Shown here piece after piece: positions 58,351 through 64,000 of a DNA stretch of 64,000 bases. The notes under the pieces were generated by a model that searched no databases, was not told the origin of the DNA, and saw only the letters and a program-made list of their open reading frames with translations. Each line of letters starts with the position of its first letter. Positions within the stretch are counted from its first letter, which is position 1. The stretch comes from Polytrichum commune (Eukaryota > Streptophyta > Polytrichopsida > Polytrichales > Polytrichaceae): assembly GCA_950295325.1 (NCBI GenBank), contig OX485809.1:9486001-9550000 (forward strand), given 5' to 3'. The translations under genes and the position numbers were made by a program.

Positions 58351-59834
58351 TGGGTGTTGTAGATGGATAGATGTACAAAAATTAGAAGCAAGCAAATAAA
58401 GCTTTGGCTATCATGCAACATTATTTGCAAGATTGGTAAGAACATCATCATATGTATAAATATAACTATTTATTTAGATTATTTTTTATGCATATGTCTG
58501 CATTCTCTGCACTTTGACAAACAAGGTCAAACTGAGTATCTCAACACTTTGGTCACTTGATATGTTAGTTGATCTCATACTAGTTAAATGCACATTTAGC
58601 GAAGTGTCTCTAGTACATATATCAAATGGCTATTGTAGGCTCATGAATTTTTATATTTAATATGAAGTTTGAATGTTGATGTTGTGTTTGTTTATGTGCA
58701 ACTTACACTAGTGGCAATTCTCGACCTTGCATTTGTGGCTACTCCACAACTCAATCGCTTCTTTATTGAGTTGCGGCACTAATAAGTGGAGGACCGCGAG
58801 ATCTAGGAGATTTTTTTCGGATGCTTGGTGGGTGTTTTATAAATTTATGCATATACATAGTATATAGAATACTTCTGGTAGGGCATGTGGGAATCTTCTA
58901 ATTATGACTTTTAGACTCGTATGTCTAGCCTTGAAGCATGGCATCAAGGACTTTGACTACGCTATAACTTAAAAACCCCCTAAACTATGTTAATGAACAC
59001 CAAAAAAAAAATTGTCTTCTTTTGTTTATGACACTTACATGCAATTCATTGTTGTTATTGATATACTACTATGTTGCTTTGCACCGGGCTTGAATGTGAT
59101 TTCAAACCATAAACCTTGAGCCCTATTGTTTATTTGTTTTTCCTTGGTTTGTACATGCGCTTCTTGCAAGGATTACAGTTAATCATACACTTTAAGGACA
59201 TTGGAGAATTAAGGATTTTTTTACATATGAGTATTATAGAATATCATTAGATTAATCATCCAACAATTTGTAATTACCCATAGAGTGCCAATAATCACAA
59301 CAATTTACCATTATTTTAAAAACTAGCATGCCTTATAATCCATTCTAGTAGGTAAATAGCCCCCCAAAAAAATACTACATTATTACACGTGTATACTTAA
59401 TCTAAGAGGAAGTGATCCCGCACCATGGAGGGGATAGGCATTGGTCATCACCACTAGGGTGCATGACCACCTACATGATATTAATAATAAGGAATTCACC
59501 TCATCTGCAAAAATGAATATCCTCAATCTTTGGGGCTCTCTACTCAAATCAAGGAGCTCACTCCAAATCCACATACATTCATCTTGATGTGTTTATTGGG
59601 TGCCTCACTAGCCAATTGTTGACTTGTGAAAGTGATGCCACACTAACAAAGCAACATTTTCTTAATAAAGATAACACCCTTCTAACACCTGGTACGATAG
59701 TCAAGCCATGCATGCATCAGCAGTGAGCAATGTCCACTCTTCTAATCACCTAGACAAACCATTGTGCCAATGATGAGCCAACTTGAATCTCTTAACAAGT
59801 ACAAGGAGCAACAAAGGAAACAAATTGCCGAGAA
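58351..59834. other. intergenic region, no gene recognised
   Basis: AT-rich. A short plus-strand frame from ATG 59773 (MSQLESLNKYKEQQRKQIAE) looks like a coiled coil but runs into the hairpin at 59835 and stops soon after. Confidence 0.4.
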
Positions 59835-59923
59835 CAATGAAATGTTAGCCACCTTGGGAGAAACTATGTGGTCGCCGCACCTCCTTGGGGGAAACTATGG
59901 CCAAGGTGGCTAACATTTCATTG
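59835..59923. repeat. perfect 23-bp hairpin with an internal direct repeat
   Basis: The arm at 59835-59857 (caatgaaatgtt...ccttgg) is the exact reverse complement of 59901-59923. The 43-base loop begins and ends with copies of ttggg(a/g)gaaactatg. A stem of this size can be a small-RNA precursor or a recent inverted duplication. Confidence 0.92.
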
Positions 59924-62900
59924 TAATCTATGATGGAAGCTCTTAAAATCAACAATGCAAACCAGTGGTCGCCTCTCATGGTGTTTATTTCAATAGCAAA
60001 TGAGCATTAATGTGGTAATTATTGGAAGACTCCAACATGCACATCTTTTCACCCAATGTCAATGTGTATTATGGTTGCATGTTTTGAGCAATGTTGAGGA
60101 TATAAGAGATTAACCTCTGCATCATTTTGTGCAGACATGTTTCTCAATTGAGTTGTAGTCTACGAAGGGGAGCACTACAATGAAGTGTAAGAGAAGACAT
60201 GGAGAAGGTGTAGCAAAAGGTTGGCGGCAACGGCATTGGTCAACTACAAAGACAAAAGAGACACAAACATGAAAGCATGACCACCCAACCAATGAGTTTG
60301 ACTACCATCATGTATTAGACAAAGAGAACGAGCATATAGTGAGCCTTGTGGCAAGTCATGTTGTGAAACCTAGATGGTCAATTGTTGCATATTGGCAAGC
60401 ATCACAACATGCATACAACACTGCAACCTTTTTTTGGCCCACACCACAAGTTTCAATGGCATCTGGCACTCAAAGGCCTAGCCAACATGTTAGCTTCATA
60501 TGCCCTTTCAATTCCTTTGTTTTGTTTCATATTTTTGTTTCAACTTCGTGGATTTCCATGTAGCATTCTTGTGATAATACTAAGTGCATGGCCATGAAGC
60601 ATGAGGTGCTCAACTGTGACCCATTTGTGAGGGTTGGTTAACATGGGGAAGTGTGCCTTTTTAATGAAATTGGCACTTGCAAAGGTCAAGATCATTTTAG
60701 AGGTTCACATATGTGGATTAACATGCCAGAGCATGAAACATGTTAGGTGTGCATATACTTTTTGGATGTGTGTCATGTGAGTGTAGGCACATGTTGGTCA
60801 AAGTTTTAAAATGGCTAGATGCGGCATTGACGCTCTAAGCTCCTACCACAAGTTGGTGTTATTGGTCCATAGGTGGTTGTGCAGCCACGTCACACCATCA
60901 TGCACATTAACTTGATGAAATCACCCAACGTGCTCCATAGGAAGGCAAGGGTGGCTATTTGAGGACCAATCATGTTGGAAACAAGACTTCACCGGAGGCT
61001 ACCCATGGAGTGAAGGATGTGAATGTCAGCGTGCAAAAGCAAGCGATGGCTCTCACAACCCATCGCAATCCCTTAAGACAACGGCACCCTCCTACACCAT
61101 AATATAACTCAGCCGGTGAGATGTTGGGAGTTGTTTCCAATCCCCATGACCATGCACGAAAGTCCATGAATTGCCAGGAATTGAAGACATACTATTTGCA
61201 AGTGAAAAGGTTGTGGCATGTGGACATGAAGTTCTAAATCTTGTGACATCCAATGTGTTTGGTCTTGTAGTGAACTTAAGGTCCGAGTGGTAGGGTGTCA
61301 TGAAGGCCTTGGCTCAAAATTATTTGAAGTCGACCGATTGGGACTTCCAAGGACATGTGCACCAGATCTTGTTTTGTCAACAATTGATGAGAACATTCAT
61401 TATAAAATGGTCTCCTACTCCAACCCACTGCCACCATATGTTGTCACAAATTATCTTTGGTCTAGTGTGAACCACATAAATCTATGATAGTAGAGGAAGT
61501 GGAGAACCAGTGAGTGTGATGACAAAGAAATACCTAAGGGATATCCCTTCACCTTTAGAACAATGTATCAAATTCTAGAATACCTCCATTAAAGAAAAAT
61601 CAACACCACAACAAGGCCTCAAGTTTTTCAAAAAATTATACATGTTGCCTTACTTGCCCACCTAACTATTATGCCATGTCATGTTGCCTCCACGCCCATT
61701 AGTAACCCATTGTGTCTTCGTGCCCATTAGTAATTCTGGGTGGACAGATTTAAAATCTTCTTGGAGCAAATATCCCCAATCATAAAGATCACCCTTGCCC
61801 ACCCTAGTCACTAACTCGATGCACAAAATAAATATTTACTCCGTAATGAGGCCTTCTAAAACTCTAATGGCCCAAATTTCCTCTAATGTCAATCGGGGAT
61901 TGGCAATCTCTTCAAAGATGGTGTATGCATGGGTGTGTGGGCAACCCTTCGTATAATACACACTAGCAATGTTTAGTCTCGCACTTTCAATGCAACCGGT
62001 GACTGTGATTCATCCTTGAATTCTAATTTATCAATTCAATTTTATGCACTGAATTTTGTGTGATTCGTGTGCGTGTGTGGCTCGATCTCAATCCTTCGTG
62101 TATTGACGTTGTGGAGGTTGTTTGCAACCTTCAACCACATTCTTGTGAGGTACGAGTTGCAATGCGGAGGTTGGTGCTCCAGCAGCATACCGTGGAAAAG
62201 ATCATACTCTTGAGGAGGAGGAAACTTTGACTCCTGTCGTGGCATTAGTGGCACTATCAATGTTGAGCTCTTCAAGTTTCTGTGATTTGAAATTATGTGG
62301 ACATTTGATGGTGAGTTGTGAAAGTTTGGAGCACAAGAATCAATTCACTCTTGTCTAGATAGCTCACGTAAGAGCTGAAGCTTGGTTGAAATGATTGCTC
62401 AAAGATCAACACCGCACATTGAGCAATTTGAATCGATATGCGCTTCCATGTTTTTAGATTGCTTGCGGAGTCCATTCTTGTGAATCCTATGTCAATATAC
62501 CAAATCAAGCAAAACGTCGATGTGCTTTCAGGGCTTGATGAGGACGTCTGTCATATTTAAGGGAAAGCATTTTGATAGAGTCTTGGTTGACACACACACA
62601 AGTACAATAACCTTATACATGGTAACTTGAACCCAACGAGTCGAATGGAAATGCAATAAACTTCACTCCGGAAGAACAAACTGATCTATCATATCAACCG
62701 TGTGTCCTGTGAAATTTGAGGGGATCCATTATCATGTGATTGAAGGAAGTGGAATTCATAGGAAAGACAAGACTAACTAAATGAAGGTCCATCAAGAAGT
62801 AGAACAAGACCTCCTACCATTGCAAGAGTAAGACTCAACATACACCTTGTGCCATCTTTATAGTGTTTGAGTTTGATGCATGCTGCGTGTCCATTAACCC

Positions 62901-64000
62901 ACAATTGTTCAGTCCATTTGTTATGGTTGACATTAGGGTTCATATGCAATATACAAAGAATGAAGCATGAGTCACTTTTCATCCTAGAGTTTCGTATGTG
63001 TCATACCCTTAAATACCAGACTTCACCGTGGTTTGGTCAACAATGAAGTTACAAATTTCCATGGGGGTGACAAAACATGCACTACTTCTCATCCGCCCTC
63101 TTTTGCATGCGGATTTTAAAAGGGTTTCTTCCATAAGGATACTTGTTTACAACATTACGATAGGCAAGAATGTTCCAAGTCTAATCGTGTTGGGGGTTGG
63201 CGTTGGGGACAACAATCACGATCATGGATGCATTACTTCAGCTATTTTTTACTAGCTCACGTTTGCTAGGATACGAACCACACGATTAGTACAAGATTGC
63301 TAGCAAATCCAAATTGAGACCGTAGCCATTTTCCTCATGAATCATGTGTAAAATTCATATGGACATCTTTTCCATTATCAAATAGAAGACTCTCGCGCGT
63401 GCTCATTAACTGGTCATATAGGCTCCCCCCAATTACGTAGATTATTCATCTTAGAATGACCATCCTCATATTTTGAAAACATAATCCAATCTCTTTTAAA
63501 CACACATCTCTTTGCTATCCATTCCCAGAACCACACCTAACTACATACCACTCAAATGTAAGGTGTCGAATTAAGACAAGTGACCGACTTAGGCACGTCT
63601 ACCTTACTTTGGTTACTTTTAATAGAAATTGAGTTTCTCAATTGGTTCAGAAGGAAACAATTATTTTAAAACCAAAAATATAGCCCAAAGATGGGGAGGG
63701 CGGCATTACTTACGATAAATTCACCTAGTACGGCGACTTGTCTTAAACAAACACCTATATTTAAGTGGTGTACCGTTCAACGTGGATCTAGGAACGAACA
63801 CCAAAAACACATGTGCTAAAAAAAACATTGAACTAGTGTTGAAAATTTATTAACCATTCTAAACACAATAATCAACATAAATGGTAGAACCTATAGTAAT
63901 TCTTAATAACCTCAAAAATCTTCACTTTGTTGATAATCAATAAGATGCTCATACAACCGCGATGGGCACGACTCGGATTCGCTAATTATCTCGCATGAAT
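59924..64000. other. intergenic region, no gene recognised
   Basis: Only short frames occur. Around 61165-61480 one plus-strand frame is open except for a TAG and reads fairly protein-like (ASEKVVACGHEVLNLVTSNV), but I know no matching family. The rest is AT-rich DNA without repeats I could identify. Confidence 0.4.

Overview
The window looks like nuclear DNA of a land plant with a large, repeat-rich genome. The evidence is a complete Ty3/gypsy LTR retrotransposon whose reverse transcriptase (RT), RNase H and integrase are of plant type without a chromodomain, together with plant-style SINE, LINE, Mutator-like and Tc1/mariner-like debris, long AT-rich stretches without genes, and many unrelated satellite-like tandem arrays. 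No bacterial operon, rRNA, canonical tRNA gene or CRISPR array was seen. The lineage (gymnosperm, fern, lycophyte or other) cannot be fixed from the sequence; a non-angiosperm is only a guess.

Layout. Bases 1-4467 hold the 5' half of gypsy copy A on the minus strand (LTR, primer site, leader, partial gag), cut by the window edge. Bases 5400-6570 carry a dead Tc1/mariner-like transposase. A LINE fragment (about 11190-11900) and a truncated older relative of the same gypsy family (candidate LTR 13891-15378, integrase remnant 15379-16290) follow. From 18.6 to 21.3 kb there are two low-copy tandem arrays and a coding-like GC-rich patch. Bases 24666-27373 form an element with about 0.7-kb inverted arms and a 10-bp flanking direct repeat, which fits a Mutator-like or Pack-MULE insertion. 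A tRNA-derived SINE lies at about 27612-27712, and a 5'-truncated member of the same family with a 15-bp target duplication lies at 39297-39404. Tandem arrays with periods of 214 bp (31268-32116) and about 160 bp (35001-35640) follow. Bases 36490-37095 hold the best non-transposon coding candidate, interrupted by one stop.

The main object is the complete gypsy element B at 45380-57290. It has two 2351-bp LTRs that differ at one position by eye, a perfect 5-bp target duplication (gcatt), a primer-binding-site candidate, gag-protease, RT-RNase H and integrase. One in-frame TGA separates gag-protease from RT, and one frameshift separates RNase H and the zinc-binding part from the integrase core. 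Either break may be decay, sequencing error or, for the stop, a readthrough site.

The least conventional signals are: (1) the 3' LTR junction of the family lacks a polypurine tract and instead carries an inverted copy of the motif found at the 5' LTR junction; (2) copies A and B share near-identical gag but have unrelated central LTR blocks, each with its own tandem repeats; (3) the B LTR holds an array of 38-bp units centred on the palindrome AACCGGTT; and (4) several perfect short hairpins paired with direct repeats. All similarity statements were made by eye.
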